Source of the DNA: Atrichornis clamosus
Taxonomy: Eukaryota > Chordata > Aves > Passeriformes > Menuridae
NCBI GenBank assembly: GCA_013400975.1
Contig: WBMZ01003287.1
Location: 1 to 64,000 of the forward strand
Direction of reading: 5' to 3'
Length of the DNA stretch: 64,000 nucleotides
Each line of letters opens with the position of its first letter. Position 1 is the first letter of the stretch. The notes under the pieces are model-generated. The model did not search any database and was not told the origin of the DNA. It was given only the letters and a program-made list of their open reading frames with translations. Positions 50,221-63,874 of this stretch are shown here, piece by piece. The position numbers and the translations under genes are program-made.

Positions 50221-51024
50221 TTGCCTTATGCAGTCAATATTTGTTCATTTTTCTTTGTATTCTGTTTTTATACTTGTTCCTTATTCCAAAGATACAAGAA
50301 GCAATTATGTATTTTCAATTACTCCTCTTTGTACATCCCAAAGAGGCACCACATAAACCAGGCATTGTGTTTCTCCCCAGCTTCTCCGAACACAGTTTGC
50401 CTTGGTACTTATATTCCCCACCACAGAAGCAGGTCAGACCACCAGCACACTCCCTCTGGGAGAGCTCTTTCCAATTCAGGTTTGCTCCCACAGCCCAGCA
50501 GATTTTATGTAACACAATTTACTACTCCAATGCCAGCAAAAAATCCTCATCCAAATTTCAATATAGCCTTTGGCTATATTCAGTGTGCGTTGCCCCTCTC
50601 CACTGTCTGGCCAGTTGCAGCCACCCTCTTTCAAAAGGGGAGGTTTATACTTAAAAGTGATTTAGTTGATTTTCCTGGGACTCAGAAGACTCCTGATGGG
50701 TGGCTGCACTGTTCATGCCAGCATCTTCCTCTCAAGATGCTTTCTGTGACGTTCTTCAGGCTGCAGTTCAAGAAACACTGGCACTCACCACTGGTTTTTA
50801 TGACATCTGTTCAATATTATAAAGCCAGAGTCATCCAATCTTGCAAAACATGCAGCATCAACTCTGAACAGTTACCCCCAGACACGCTCACAATTTTCAG
50901 TAGGCTATGGGAGGCAGAGTGCTGTTTCTCAGAGCAAGATGGGCACACAGAGGAGGGAAATCTAAAGGGCAATTTCTTCCCTCACACCCATTTTGGAAGC
51001 ATTCCTAGTCCCTCACTACTGTAG
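50221..51024 (+). other. 267-codon open frame of unknown significance, antisense to FOXO1
   Basis: An ATG-initiated frame runs 267 codons without a stop. Its conceptual product starts with a hydrophobic Phe/Cys/Tyr-rich stretch (about residues 7-22), is rich in Cys, His, Ser and Pro, and shows no domain or repeat I recognise. A second overlapping frame (50172-50654, 160 codons) is also open, which points to a pyrimidine-rich, stop-poor plus strand rather than to coding selection. I do not call it a gene. Confidence 0.12.
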
Positions 51025-54000
51025 GCTGTGCTCTGTACTTAACAGACCCTTATTAAATCAAAAGACTATTTACAATCTACATACTGGCAAGTCCACATTC
51101 CCATAGAATGTCATCTGGCAACAGTGACTTAAACCATCAGCTCTGTATTTATTTGCTTTCCTCCTTCACAAACAAGAAAAGTAAAAAAGGACAAGAAAAA
51201 GCCATGTTTTTAAAGACAAGAATTGAATTAACAGAGTAAAGCCCAAGATCTCTGATGCACCAGCACTAATCGCAAAACCCAGACATCCTTTTTTTTAAGC
51301 AGTAAAATATTACAATGAGGACAATGAAAAGGAACATGGTGACTTGAGATCTTTTATATACACACCTGCTGCTAGAGGAGCAGGCCACGCTGGACACAAA
51401 ATAAGACAACTTCCAGAGCGGGACAGGACACTTATGCAAAAATTAGCTTTGTTAGGCATTTTGGGTGCTAGATTTCTCCTGCCAACTAGATCTAATTAAT
51501 CTCTTCGCATTACTATTTCTCTTCATTTGATATACACAAAGAAACTGGCCTCACCATGGCTGCTTGGAGATCAGACCTCCTTCATTCTCACATTCCCTTG
51601 ACACAAAGGAGCTCTGGGCTCAAGGTGCCTATTGCCAGGTGCAACAGGAGGTGTCCCAGGAAGGACATTGTGTCACTCTCATCAGTTCAGGAAAGAAAAC
51701 ATTGTTTTTGAAAAGCCTCCCCTCCTCTACACTAATCCCTCAAACTCAAAAAACTCTCATCAGCTTTCAGATTAGGCTCCCTCCTCCTGGAGGTCACAGT
51801 CGTCATGTGGTGCAAACTTCACCACCATGGCTCTGATCCCTCCTCAGTGAAAAGCCCACGTGTAGCTGGGCAGCACCAGCCTGCCAGCTTAGTTATTCAG
51901 ATTTAAGGGCTGCAGTAGTCAGCTTCCCAACCACAAAGTCTGCCAGGGGGCTCCCATTCCTCCCATGCTTTAGCCCAAAGATGAGGAAGGCAGCAGAGCT
52001 TCCCTCCATCTTTCCCCAGACATGCATTAAATCTCTGTGGCAAAAGCATAGCTGAGACTGGGAGCTAAAAAGCCCTAATCAATTCAAAGGGGTGCAACAA
52101 GGAAGTCTTAAGACACTCTGCAGGGATTTGCCTAGTACTGCCTCTTGACAGCTTTTGCTTCTTCCAGGTACTGCGGGTTAGTTTTTCCTCTTGCAGACAT
52201 TCGAAGAGAGGAGCAATACAGCCCCCTCTGCAGCTCCAAAGATGAGCAAGCCCTTTTCTTGAGCGGGTCAGAATGGGGCACTCATTTCAAAAAATAAATT
52301 TAAAAAAAAATTTACAGGACATAAACCTACGTCAGATTAAAAATAGCAGGAATGTCAGCAGTGCAAGCTGTCATTTGCAATAGCTATCAAGACACAGGAA
52401 GTTATTTATTTTGTGGATCACATAAAGGCCTCTTTAAAAACAAGGATGAAACAGAAAAAAGAAAGCATGTTTACTGAAGTATGTTTTCCAGAATTATTTA
52501 TCTGTTCAATTTTGTTTATGAAGTTTTGTAATAATTTGTCATTGATACATTTATGGGTTTATGTCCACAGATTTGTTAAACTGCTGGCAACTCTCGCAGA
52601 CACTGTAGCCCTTGCTGCTTTTGCTTGTATTTTGGATTATTTTTAGTTTTGAAGATATTGCAGGGAATTTTCCCACATTTTCATTTGATTTTAAAAAGAA
52701 ATCAAAGTCTTCCCCCGGAAAGTCAGGTGTTTTCAAGTACTTTGTTTGTTGATTATTCATGTAATGATAAATTACACAGAGTATTTGGCAGGCCATGCCT
52801 TTCTCTGTTAAAACATTTGTTTTTACTTTTTCGGTTATTGTTTAGATCCTGGTCATAACATGCTCCAGGTTGTTTTGAACAGCAAAGAGGAAATAAGCAA
52901 TATTTTAACTTATATCATACTGTAACAACATTAAGTGCCTACACAGCAGTATGCTGCCTATTCAGTATTTTCAACTTTCTTCCTGTCCACTGCTGGCTTA
53001 CAACAGCAAGATAATTCACAATTTTACAGTTTTGCAAGCAGTAAACACAGCCTCACAAGCATGCTCAGAACAAAACACGAACAAAAAGGAGCAAGAAATA
53101 GGACGCAAAAAAAAAAAAAGAAAAAGGGGCAGAATATAAAGTAAACATATTTGCTGAAGGCTGGTTTTGAAATCACAGGAAAACCAACAAAGCTCTTCTG
53201 GAGTCAGCTCACATGCACCCAGGCATTGCAGGTAACACAGTTGGACTGAGGCAGAGCCCCAGCAAGGCACTGTTTGCCTACATTCACCCTGACACTATGG
53301 CAGAGAGTTAGGAAAGAGACTTTGAACTACCTGCCTTCCCTGCTGCTCACCAGGATCACGGTCTGCAGTGGATGTGATTACTAAATCGGTCATGACCCCT
53401 AAGAAAATGTCCTATGGATTAGAAAAAAGAGAGGCATCATTCCAAACGCCACGTAAATCACACAGAACAGTCTCTGTGACACAGTAGAAATTACAGAACT
53501 ACATTTCAAAAATTTGTCAAGGATTTTTTTTCTATAGATTTACATTGAACATTTTATTTCAAGCATTCAATTCTCATGGAGAAGGGTTTCCACCTCTCCT
53601 CTGTTAGAGAAGGCTTAGGAATTCCTCATTTATCTAAGAAGGAGAGGGAGATCAAGAAAAGAAGAACATTTCTTCCAAGACTGGCTTTGTAAAAAAAAGA
53701 TAGTTCCAAAACTCAGTTTTAGAGCAATGAGTGAAGGATCTGGACCTAACACCTTGAAGATATATAGGTACCAACTGCAATTTTAAGAAAGTTTAATACC
53801 CCTTAGACACTCCTTTTAATGAAATTCTCAAGGCCTCAGGTAAGGTCAGGACCTACCACTTCCTCGAATAATGGAAACTGGTAAAGCAGTCACAGGCTCA
53901 ATCCTCGTTTTTCCTCCTCTGTCAATTATTCAAGGACCCTACATTCACTCATCCACTGCTGCCTACTTCCTCCAATGCCAAGCATTTCTGGGGCATCTGA

Positions 54001-56408
54001 TAAGGTAATGCAGAGTTATCTTGCTCAAAGTTTGCCTAACAGCAGCAGCCATTCCACACACACATGTATACATTCAACATGTTGGACTGATTTTCCAAGG
54101 AGAAGTAGTAGCTGAGTAATTTTGACACAAAAAAATACAAATCTCTGTCTTCTACAGCTCTTTTAAAAATTAAGTAATATTTTTAACTGAAAAGATTTTC
54201 TTTTACAATTGTCTCCTATTTCTGTCTATTTTTGTGTTAAGTTTTTAAATGTGAAAACATTCAAGACTGAGTGTAATTAACTAAAGCATTCAGATACACA
54301 TTCACCTCTAAGGAGAATTGAAGAGACTGTACAAATTCACCGGCTGCAGTGATTTCTGTGCAGTATGGTTGGCTAATAAACACCAGAGAAACATGCTTAA
54401 AGCAGATTTAAAGGCCTTTTGCCCTAAGAAAGAACTTGCCAGAGAGCGGCAGGGACAAGGTGCTCGCTTCCCAGCACAGCTAAAGGCACACCACAACTTT
54501 TGCATCAGCTTGCTTGACTCCTCTACACTGCCACAGAGGCTGCCCGCTTCTCAAAAAAGCCCTAACCATACGTATTTCTAATTCTTTTAATCAAGTCTGT
54601 TGACAAACACCCTTTCTACTGTGGCTGCTCTCTACCTGTAGCCCACATAATCTTAGGGGCTCCAAAATACTTCTAAAATCCTTGAGAAGGCAGCCAGGGG
54701 AGGTAGTGGCAGTCAAATGTCCTCTCTCTGTTTGCACTGGCTTTCCTGTAATCCTGGCTTAAACACACGTGCACCACAGGAACAAAACAGACAATTTTAA
54801 GTTGCTGACTCTAGAAAAAGAGCAAGAACTATCTAAGATTATACCTGGCCCCCAGACTTTGTCAAAAGGCTGACTTAAAGGATAAGGCCGAAGAAGATTA
54901 ACACAAGTACGATGTCAAAGTACACTCTGACAAACAGCAACAGCTTCTTGACAAACACTGAGGGGTTGTAAAAACCAGAACATTTAAGAGGAGAATTCAT
55001 ACCCCTGCAGTCTGTGCCTGAAGGAAAGTTCCCCCAACCGAAGTTGCGGCACCTGGTAAACTCCAGCAAATAGTTCTGTTGTAGTGATGCAGCACAACTC
55101 ACTGAGCCCACAACCCAAAATGCAGACAACCCAGATGACTTCAGAGTAAAAAATCCTCCGAGAGACACACTGTACAGTGGAGAAGTGACATTGCGATTCT
55201 TCCACGCACTGTGGGATCAGCCAGTTCTCCTTTCAGCTGACAGCAGTCAGGGAGAGATGCAGTAGCAAAGAAATGCACAGTTCACCCACAAACAGTGTTA
55301 GCAAGGTACAGGGAAAGAGACGGACACTTCGGCCACCTCCTCTTGTTCCTGCTATGAGGGGCAAAAGGCTTTTGGGGTCATTCCTACGAAAAAGAAACTG
55401 CCAGCTCCTCACACTGAGGGACCAAACAAGAGCAGGTCACAGGTTAAGAAGCTCTACCAGTTTGTGGTTATCTTCCCAAAAGAGTGAAAAGACATGATGG
55501 GAACCACACCACTAACAGCATTAATAGAGAAGGTTTTAAAGACCGCGGCTTGTATTGTACAGCAGTTTCATCATAGCTGCTCAACAAGCCACAATAGATA
55601 CCAGACACTTGGTGACAGTGAGGGAAGGAGCACCGACTGCCGAGCCAGGAAACGCTTCCCTGAACTCTCTGGGTTGTCCAGCTCCTCTGAAGCAGTCCGA
55701 GTCTCACAGGGTGGTAGGAGCACCTGCCTGGTAGGGGGTCTGCCACTCAGGTTAAGTTGTTTCTGCTTCAGATGAAATCAGGAAGTTGCAACCTCAGCAA
55801 CAGCTTCAAAATAGGAAAACTGCATCTTCAAGCAGACAACCAGAGAGCCTCCCTCTGAGAGCTTCAGCTGAACACAGTCCCAACTCCCAAGCACCACCCA
55901 CTAAGAAACCCAGCCAGTGCAACAAGAGTTTCCCCATACAGAAAATACTTCTCCACACCTCAGCTGCCTTTCTTTGAATCTGCTTGTTACTGGACTCAAG
56001 CCCGTCACTGACCAAAATTTTTCTCCTTTTTCTCCTCCTGCCCACACCAAATTTAGCTTGTTTCTACCAGAATGATGACATTCCCAACATCACGACTGAG
56101 CACTGGCACTTTCCTCAGTGAAAGAATCAATTCCCACACACCACAAAGCTGCCAGTAAACCAGTTTCAATGATTCAATATACAGACAAAACTTATCCTAC
56201 TCAAGTCAACAAAAAAATTACCATTTATTTCTCTATGTCCAACACACATTTTTCTATTGATGGCATCAAAATACTAAAATTAACGCTGCTAGTTAGAACT
56301 GGCTCCAGGGAGGCTTCATTGCAGGCTTTCAGTACTTAAAAGGAGCTTTTAAAAAAGATGGAGAGTGACATTTTACACAGGCAGATAGCAGTTAGACAAG
56401 TGGAAACA

Positions 56409-56655
56409 GTTTTAAATTAAAAGAGGAGAGATTTAAATTAGACGTTGGGAGGGAATTCTTTATGCAGAGGGTGGTAAGGCTCTAGAACATGCTGCCCAGA
56501 GAAATTGTGGTTGTCCCATCCCTGCACGTGTTCAAGGCCAGACTGGATGGTGCCCTGGGCAATTTGATCTAGTGGGTGGCATCCCTGTCCATGTTGGGAT
56601 GGTTGGAAGTAGGTGATCATTAAGGTCCCTTACAACCCTTCCATGATTCTATGAT
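56409..56655 (+). mobile_element. CR1 LINE 3' end
   Basis: TTTTAAATTAAAAGAGGAGAGATTTAAATTAGACG, GGGAATTCTTTATGCAGAGGGTGG, CTGCCCAGAGAAATTGTGGTTGTCCCATCCCTGC, GTGTTCAAGGCCAGACTGGATGG, TAAGGTCCCTTACAACCC and the terminal CCATGATTCTATGATA are CR1 landmarks in order. 5'-truncated, about 250 bases, antisense to FOXO1. The minus-strand frame 56438-56620 is spurious. Confidence 0.95.
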
Positions 56656-58984
56656 AGTTCTACCATAAAGATCTTCTCTGCTTTGGTGCAGTTTTTCCCT
56701 TGCCTACATTATGCTTAAATTGTTTCCTTTTTTTTTTTGAAGATGAGTTTGTTTTCCATTCTACAGGCCCCAAGATAAAAGGCAGTAAAGGCAATATAAA
56801 GATTACGTGTGAAGATTAAAGACCATAATGACAATGGCAAGTCACCCGCACAGAGGAGGCTGACACCCTCACTGGTGCTTTGGTTTCCCTTCCAGATGCA
56901 GCTCCTCATGATGAGTTGAGACACAAAAACCTGTGACACACAGAAAGCTGCTCTCCCTTATCTGCAGCACCACTGGAAACAGGCACTCCCACCAGCCTGG
57001 TGCCTGCTCGGGGGTTGAAAGCTGGAAGGAGAAGAGGAGGGAGACAAAAAGGTGCCTGGCACCTTTGTCAGAGTTTCAGAAAACACCATTTTCTCTAGGG
57101 CAGAGAAGGAACCAAACAGCAAGTGCTGCGAGCACCATCCCTCAGCCATGAGAGCACGGACATGCACACGCATTTCCTCCGGCTTCACGAAAACAATGAA
57201 GTGTGGGGAGCCTGGCCCTTATATGAAGCACACACTGGCTATATATAAAATAAGGAAAGCAGCTGCTTCAAAAGCTCAGTCACTCTTTTATCAACAGGGC
57301 TTTAATTAGTACCCATCTGCTTCCTGTTTTATACTGTAGAACTGACTTTCACCTGTTTCAGCAAAACACCCCTTCCCCCAAATGGAAGTGCACTCACACA
57401 CACGTGAACACACACAAAAAGTTAAACAAACACCTTACGCTTAAGTAATTAACATCTGACATCCTTCTTCTGAGTATGTGGGCTTTATAATTGCTTTTTT
57501 AAAAAAAATTAGGCTTTGCCCAAGCTATCAGATTTCACAGCCTATACCTTTAAATCACACACATTATATGCTTCACCCTTAAGATTAATTCATCGGCACC
57601 TGGGGACCCAAAGGACACGGGAGCCCTGTTGTACTGGCACTGTACTACAGAGAGGCTGCCCAGAGGACTCGCAGTGGAAGTGTGGGCTTTTCCTGAGGTC
57701 CGTCACACACATGAAAGGATTTAAATAAACAATGGCAAGGCTGATAGTTTGAATCCATTCTTAACTCACCCCATTGTTTGAAGAGAAGAAACAACACGTA
57801 GAAGAAAAATATTACTGAGGGAGGAAATAGCTTCACCTTTGAATTTCCTGACATTTTTCCTCCCACGCTTTTCCCCTTCACACGTCAATTATTTATTTGT
57901 TTTGCAGGGAGAAGACAAGTGAAAGTTAAGTACACCAGCAAAGCTACGTGCTGCCAGACCTGCCCACCTCTCCTGCACAAAGGACCTACCAGCACCTGAA
58001 AGCTTGCCAGGAGCAAGGTATCCAAAGAGCAAAACAAGAGGAAGCAAAGCACTAGGAGGAAGAATTCCTTGCCAATGCAAGGAGCACCACTTGCCTGCTC
58101 CGAGGCCCAGATATAGGAATGGGAAGAGGGGCAAGTGCTGAGAGGAGCAGTATTCATAAGGTCTCTACATCAATTTTTTGAGCATGCAAAGCCTTCTCAA
58201 ATTCAAAGTCACTCATCACAGAAGAGAGCTTTTCTTAGCACACCTTTAACATCAGCCACCACCTACAATGCTTATTTTGCCAAAATAAACCTGGCAACCA
58301 CACGACTCAAGCTCCAGTTTTGGAGTGAGAGGAGGTCATTCTCTCTTTACAGTTAGAAACCTCATCTGCAAAGCTTTCCCAGATGCACAAAGCTGACCTA
58401 ACTCAATTAGAGTTTTCTTCCACAGCATCTTGGAGCTGCTTCCCAAGTTTTTGTATCTGTCTGTCTGAAGGGTTCATGAGATTCACCTGCAGAAGGATAT
58501 TTTAGAAAACTCGGGGTTTTTTTCCATTCATTTGAAATCTTAAATAACTTGCTAGGTTGGGGATTTAACTTTTCAGAGACTGCCAATAAAGGAGAGTCAT
58601 GAGAAGAGGCAAACATATACACTCCAGTAACAACCACGGCAAGCACATTTATTCCCTTTTCTTCCTCCCTCAGTGACAAAAACCAGTTCTCCTGACATCC
58701 TCCTTATATAAGGGAACTTTTCCATTTCATTTTAGGGGTTGGAAGAAAAAGAGAAGGATCATTCAAACATCCAAAGACTGAAAAGTAAGAAAAAAAGTCA
58801 TTTCAGTAAACAGAATTACAGCAGTTACCCCTTTGATGTAGCTACACATGGTGCTAGCATGAGCAGCCAGCCAGCATCCTCCTGTGCCACCTGCATGATC
58901 ACCCAAGGGGAGATCACAGTGCTGGCAACACCAGAAGGGTCAACACTAACAACAAACATTGTTGGTTGTTAAGACTCAGTATTC

Positions 58985-59300
58985 AAGGGAGCCTACAAGA
59001 AAGATGGAGACAGATTATTTACAAGGATAGGTAGTGACAGGGCAAGGGTGAATGGCATCAAACAGTGCAAACAGGTTTAGATTAGATAATAGAAAAAAAT
59101 TCTTTACTGTGAGCATGGTGAGGCACTGGAACAGGTTGCCCAGAGAAACTGTGGATGCCCCAACTCTGGAAGTGTTCAAGGCCAGGCTGGATGGAGCTCT
59201 GAGCAACCTCATCTAGTGGAAGATGTCCCTGTCCATGGCTGGGGGGTTGGAACTAGATGATCTTGAAGGTCCCTTCCAATCCAAACCATTTTATGATTCA
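58985..59300 (+). mobile_element. CR1 LINE 3' end
   Basis: AGGGAGCCTACAAGAAAGATGGAGA, TTTACAAGGATAGGTAGTGACAGGGCAAGGG, TTTAGATTAGATAATAG, TTCTTTACTGTGAGCATGGTGAGGCACTGGAACAGG, GTGTTCAAGGCCAGGCTGGATGG, GAACTAGATGATCTTGAAGGTCCC and CCATTTTATGATTC follow CR1 in sense. It is the best-preserved intronic copy and antisense to FOXO1. Confidence 0.95.
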
Positions 59301-60249
59301 GAATAGGTACGCTAAGAAATTTGTTTGTAGCATGCTGCCATTTGTTACTAATCAAAGTACCACCTATCTCTATACATTAAGAGATTTGTGCAGCATCACA
59401 CAAATCTAACAGAGAATAAAAACTGTCACTCAAAAGTAGAGATCAAACCTTGTTTTTAAATCTCCAACTTCTAAAAGTTCTCAGCAACTCTTCTGCTACA
59501 TCACTGTCCAGCAAAGGTAGGATTTTGTACTCACACTACGGGGGGTACTAAGGGAATGAGCTCTGTTGCTAGAGGAAAGAAATCAAATGAAAACACACTG
59601 GCTTCCAAACACAAGGAAGGCTCTGAACATGTGAAATAGGTCAGAAAGGATGGAGCAAAATGACCACCAAATGTGAGAAATCCAAATACTTCTCAGAAAA
59701 GAAAAGATGGCTCACTTTGAACTCAATTGCTTCAGAGACAAAAAAAATAGGTGCATTAGTCTCTTGGGATTTGCTTTGCTTTCTTGTTTAATTTATAGAC
59801 TTTATTAATAAAAATTTTTTCCTAAAGAAAAAGAAAAAAAACTTGTAACCTTGTGTTTTCACCTAGAAGATTACACCACCACTTAGATATTTTTCCATGA
59901 TATCTCAAGCAACATATTACAAAACTTCATCCAGGACTGAAACAACAGATTGTCTCAAGAGCAAATGACAAAATATTTGTACCAGAAATCCTGGCAACGT
60001 TGCATGCAGATGGGTTTCTGAAAAACGGGGTTCCAAGAATAAGTCACCCATGGTTCCAAAAATAAGAGTTAAATTCAAACAAAAACTGGATGTTCACTTT
60101 GCAGGGTACTGCAGGCCTTCCCCAGGGTCCCACCCTCACCACACACGAGACACTTACTAACCACAAGCCTCTGAAGTCTGAGCTTCAGCTAAGCACACAA
60201 GGCTGGGGAAATGCAACCAAGGCCGACATCCTGGCTGCATACCCCAGAA

Positions 60250-60570
60250 GTGACCCACTATGGGGTGGTCAGCCATCCCACTGCCAAAGGACTCGGACCG
60301 GAGCGTGGGGCAGCCCCGGAATCCACGGCCATCATCTGCAGGGGTCTGAGCCGCAGCAGTAGAGGGATCATCCTATCAAGCAGGGCCTGGACCATCTCTG
60401 CCTGCAGCTGGAACGTGGGCATGCCGGTGGGGTCTCTGTGCCTGCCCAGGCACAGCTCAGACGGTCTCAGGAACACTCACCCGGCCCAAAGCTCCGGGGC
60501 AGGCGCCGTGTGAGCTGAGGCACTGAGACGTGTCACGCATCGGTGGGCGAGCACCAGAGCATGACCGCAC
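60250..60570 (-). promoter_or_regulatory. CpG-dense patch with splice donor in FOXO1 intron 1
   Basis: About eighteen CpGs in about 330 bases, densest at 60481-60570. On the minus strand, the same as FOXO1, the densest part reads into GCTTTGGGCCGG followed by GTGAGTG, a strong 5' splice site with exon end at 60481 and GT at 60480-60479. A CpG-rich segment ending in a good donor, on the sense strand and upstream of exon 2, is what an alternative first exon would look like. A transcript spliced to exon 2 would begin in frame at the Asn codon but lack most of the forkhead domain. No transcript evidence is available here, and decoy donors are common in introns. Confidence 0.3.
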
Positions 60571-63500
60571 CACAGCAGAAACAGATGTCTGAGACTGCTC
60601 TCAGAAACAGGGATGAAGAAACCTAAAACCTGCAGGTTGTTTCTCCACCTCCCCTTTTATAAGGAATCAAAAGCAAAGTTCATTGGACAGTACTGACCTT
60701 TTTTAAGTGATTCCTGGGCTTTGAGACACACTGTTTCACACTGCTTTTTTTGGTTTTGAGAACCTTACTAAGCCAGACAACCATGTTGACTGGTTGTTGT
60801 TTTTTTTTTGCTTTTGCTGTCAATAGCTACTGACCTGATAGGGAATTCCAGGATATTTTGCAGTAAGAGTTAGAAAACAGATCCTTGATTTAAAAGACAC
60901 ATTTAGTCAATATAATTTCGATCCCTAGAATCTGGAGCCTTCAACAAACTTTTCACCATTAGCTTGTCTTCCTTAGCAATGGCCAACTTCATTTATATAA
61001 ATACTGTTCATAAAGACTATGCAAAGCTAGTGGTGTTTCGTAGGAGACAGGCACACATTAACAGTTCTAGCCTGAGATGAAAAGGCTAATACAAATTTTA
61101 TGAAATTCAGCACTCATCCGAGACCAAACTTTTCCGTTAAGATGACTAAACAACTGGCTTGAAGTGATTTGCATAAAAGACTTTAAAACTGTGCTATGGA
61201 TAAGGGGGAAGGAGAAGTGAAACAAGAATGGGATAAAGACATTTTGTGATAACAGAGAGCATTACAGTCTGGTGCACATAAGAAAACAGTGTTCTCCCCT
61301 TCCTTTCCTCCCCTCCACAATTCTCTCTAGATATGAAGTTAAAAAAACTTTTTTTTTTTAAGCATAAAAATTAGGGCTTAAACTGAAAGCTCAGTTGTAC
61401 ACAAGAGTTCAAAGGAATGTGATAAGAGAAACAGAAAACAAACTCAGCACCTCATAACATCAGCAGATACAGTACACATCTATATTTCTGGTTATAACAA
61501 AGATCCGCACGCTGAAGTTTGTTCATTCTTTGACATAGAGTGAATTTCCAATGCACGATCCTGACTTTTCCAGAAAAATCAAAGCTGTTGGTGTGACCAC
61601 AGCAGCCATGTAGAGTATACACGGTTCTCAACATATAATTAGACCAAAACTTATTTTCTGAGCCCCAAAAAGCCAACAATAACTCCTCAAGCTGGTGACC
61701 TTAGAAATTCAACCACTTTCCAGCACGTAACTGGCTCTCTATCACATTCATCTTACTTTAACCAAATACATCTACTCCTGTTGGACAGCCATATGCCATT
61801 TTTGTTGCTTCAACACATTTAAGACTTAAGCCACATTGCAAATATATCTTAAAAAAAGACACACATAAGAAGGCTTGAATTAATACTCATCCAATATAAC
61901 TTTGTTTTGCAGATCAAATCACAGGGCATCTGAGCATTGCAGTAAGAATAAAAAACTAACACAAAAAAATATAGTTCTTAGAAATTCCAACCTTTTAAAA
62001 ATAGTAAGTGCATTAAAAGTAGGATTTCAGAGCCATCAGTGTAACAGTAATCTGAATGATAAAGCACTACTAACCCCCAAGTCAGTTAGTCCACAATGGA
62101 GAGCAACACTTAAAAAAAGAGCTCAGATATTCAAAGCCAACATTTAACTGTTGCTGTGTCCCTGTGACTGCTAATATATCCCCAAGTTTGATTTACTGCC
62201 GGTAAAACTATTATGCATAGCTGTGATGAGACACCTTTATGAACTCATCTATAAAGACCATCTTATTTTTAAATTGATTCATTTAACTTCAGTGTCACTT
62301 ACTTCTGTAGTATCTCAATCACGGCAAGAACATGCTTCTGCTTTAAGCCACAGATAGATGGCACATTATAAGAAGGAAGAGAGAAAACTCAATTTTCTGT
62401 ATTAATGCAAAAAGACCTCTCATTTTTTTCTATATAGTGATGTTACCTATATTACACCTCTCAAAAGGGGGGAAAAGCATGTCCTAGAAACTTTATTACA
62501 GCAGTCATTGGACTCACAGCCACCTAATCTTGCCAACTGGTGGGTGCATTGCATTACAAACACAACCACAGACAAGACAGGGTAACACCTAAGGTGCCCA
62601 AATTAGGCTGGTCATGTCACCAAGCCAACAGGACCATATCAACCACAGCAACTACATTGCTTTTTCCTGCCTCCAACCCAACCACCAGCAGCTTCTTGCC
62701 ACCACAAGTACAGGGATGATCTGGGCAGTGTATTGCCCAAAAGCCAGGGATGGAGTATGCTGGAGTAGAGACACAGGGAGTTATGCCAAAATTCCCAGCA
62801 ACCAAACTTGCTCTAGTTTATTTTCTGTGGGCTTCATCTGGCTGATCTTCCTCAATCATCCTGCCTAAACTGATGCAGAGCTGCTTTGCAAAAAATAAAT
62901 CACTCCACAACTGTTCCCCTTCCATCTGACCCAAGGCCAGGCTGCTTTGAGTGTTCAGACAGAGGTTCATTTAACAGAGGTCAATTTACAAGACTATTTA
63001 AGATTTTTCTGTTGCCCCCTTTCATATGTTTTCACTTTAGTACTTAAACCTGACTGTACCCTTTGGACCACGGGGCTCCCTATACACAAGAGCTCTTCAT
63101 CCAAGTTCACTTACATAACAAATCAGATCTCTACATCATAGATCCACCATAATTTTCTTGTGTTATGGATTATTCTGTCAACACAGGAATTGAGGGACCA
63201 TTAAATTAGGTTTTGTACAGGTGCATCAAGTAGGCAATGGAGACAGATACTGCAGGCACACTAGAGGCTGGCATGAACATCACAGGAGTCAGTAAAAGTG
63301 GAAGGGAAAACAGTTTAATGAGGCCCTGAAAGTGAATATGAGACACTCAGATCAGATGTGGCAGACAGGGGAGGGTGGTGGAGGAGGTGGTTAGGAAGGA
63401 TGCGGCAGGGCCCCGTTAGGGATATGGGGTGTCAGCTTTGCAACCACACTGTGAGTGGATACAAGCACAGTGCTTTTCTCATGGTTAGAAGCACAGTGCA

Positions 63501-63679
63501 AACACAGAGCAACTTCTGATTCCGCAACAATGATCTCCAATTTGCTTGAAATGTGCTTCAGATCCTTTAGCAAAATGAAAGCAGTCATCTGCTCTCATAA
63601 CAGCATCTCATCAGGTCTCTGGCACTCTCTTTCCTTTTTCCTAGGGGATCACAATATCCCTGTTTTAAGAAAAAAACAC

Positions 63680-63874
63680 CTTTACTGGGATGGTGGTCAA
63701 GCAGTGGCAAAAGTTGCCCAGAGAGGCTGTGGAGTCTCTATCCTTGGAGATATTCAAAACCTAGCTGGATCTGGTCCTGAGCACAGCCCTAGCAGATTCA
63801 GCTGTGGGCAAGGGGCTGAACTAGACAATCTCCCAGAGGTACTTTCCTGCCTCAACTGCCCTCTGATTCTGTGG
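63680..63874 (+). mobile_element. CR1 LINE 3' end, divergent subfamily
   Basis: CTTTACTGGGATGGTGGTCAAGCAGTGGC, GTTGCCCAGAGAGGCTGTGGAGTCTC, CCTTGGAGATATTCAAAACC, CTGGATCTGGTCCTGAGCA, GGGGCTGAACTAGACAATCTCCCAGAGGT and CTGATTCTGTGG match CR1 subfamilies whose 3'UTR reads 'GATGATCTCCAGAGGTCCCTTCCAAC'. It is about 195 bases and antisense to FOXO1. The 143-codon frame 63455-63886 runs through it and is not a host gene. Confidence 0.88.
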
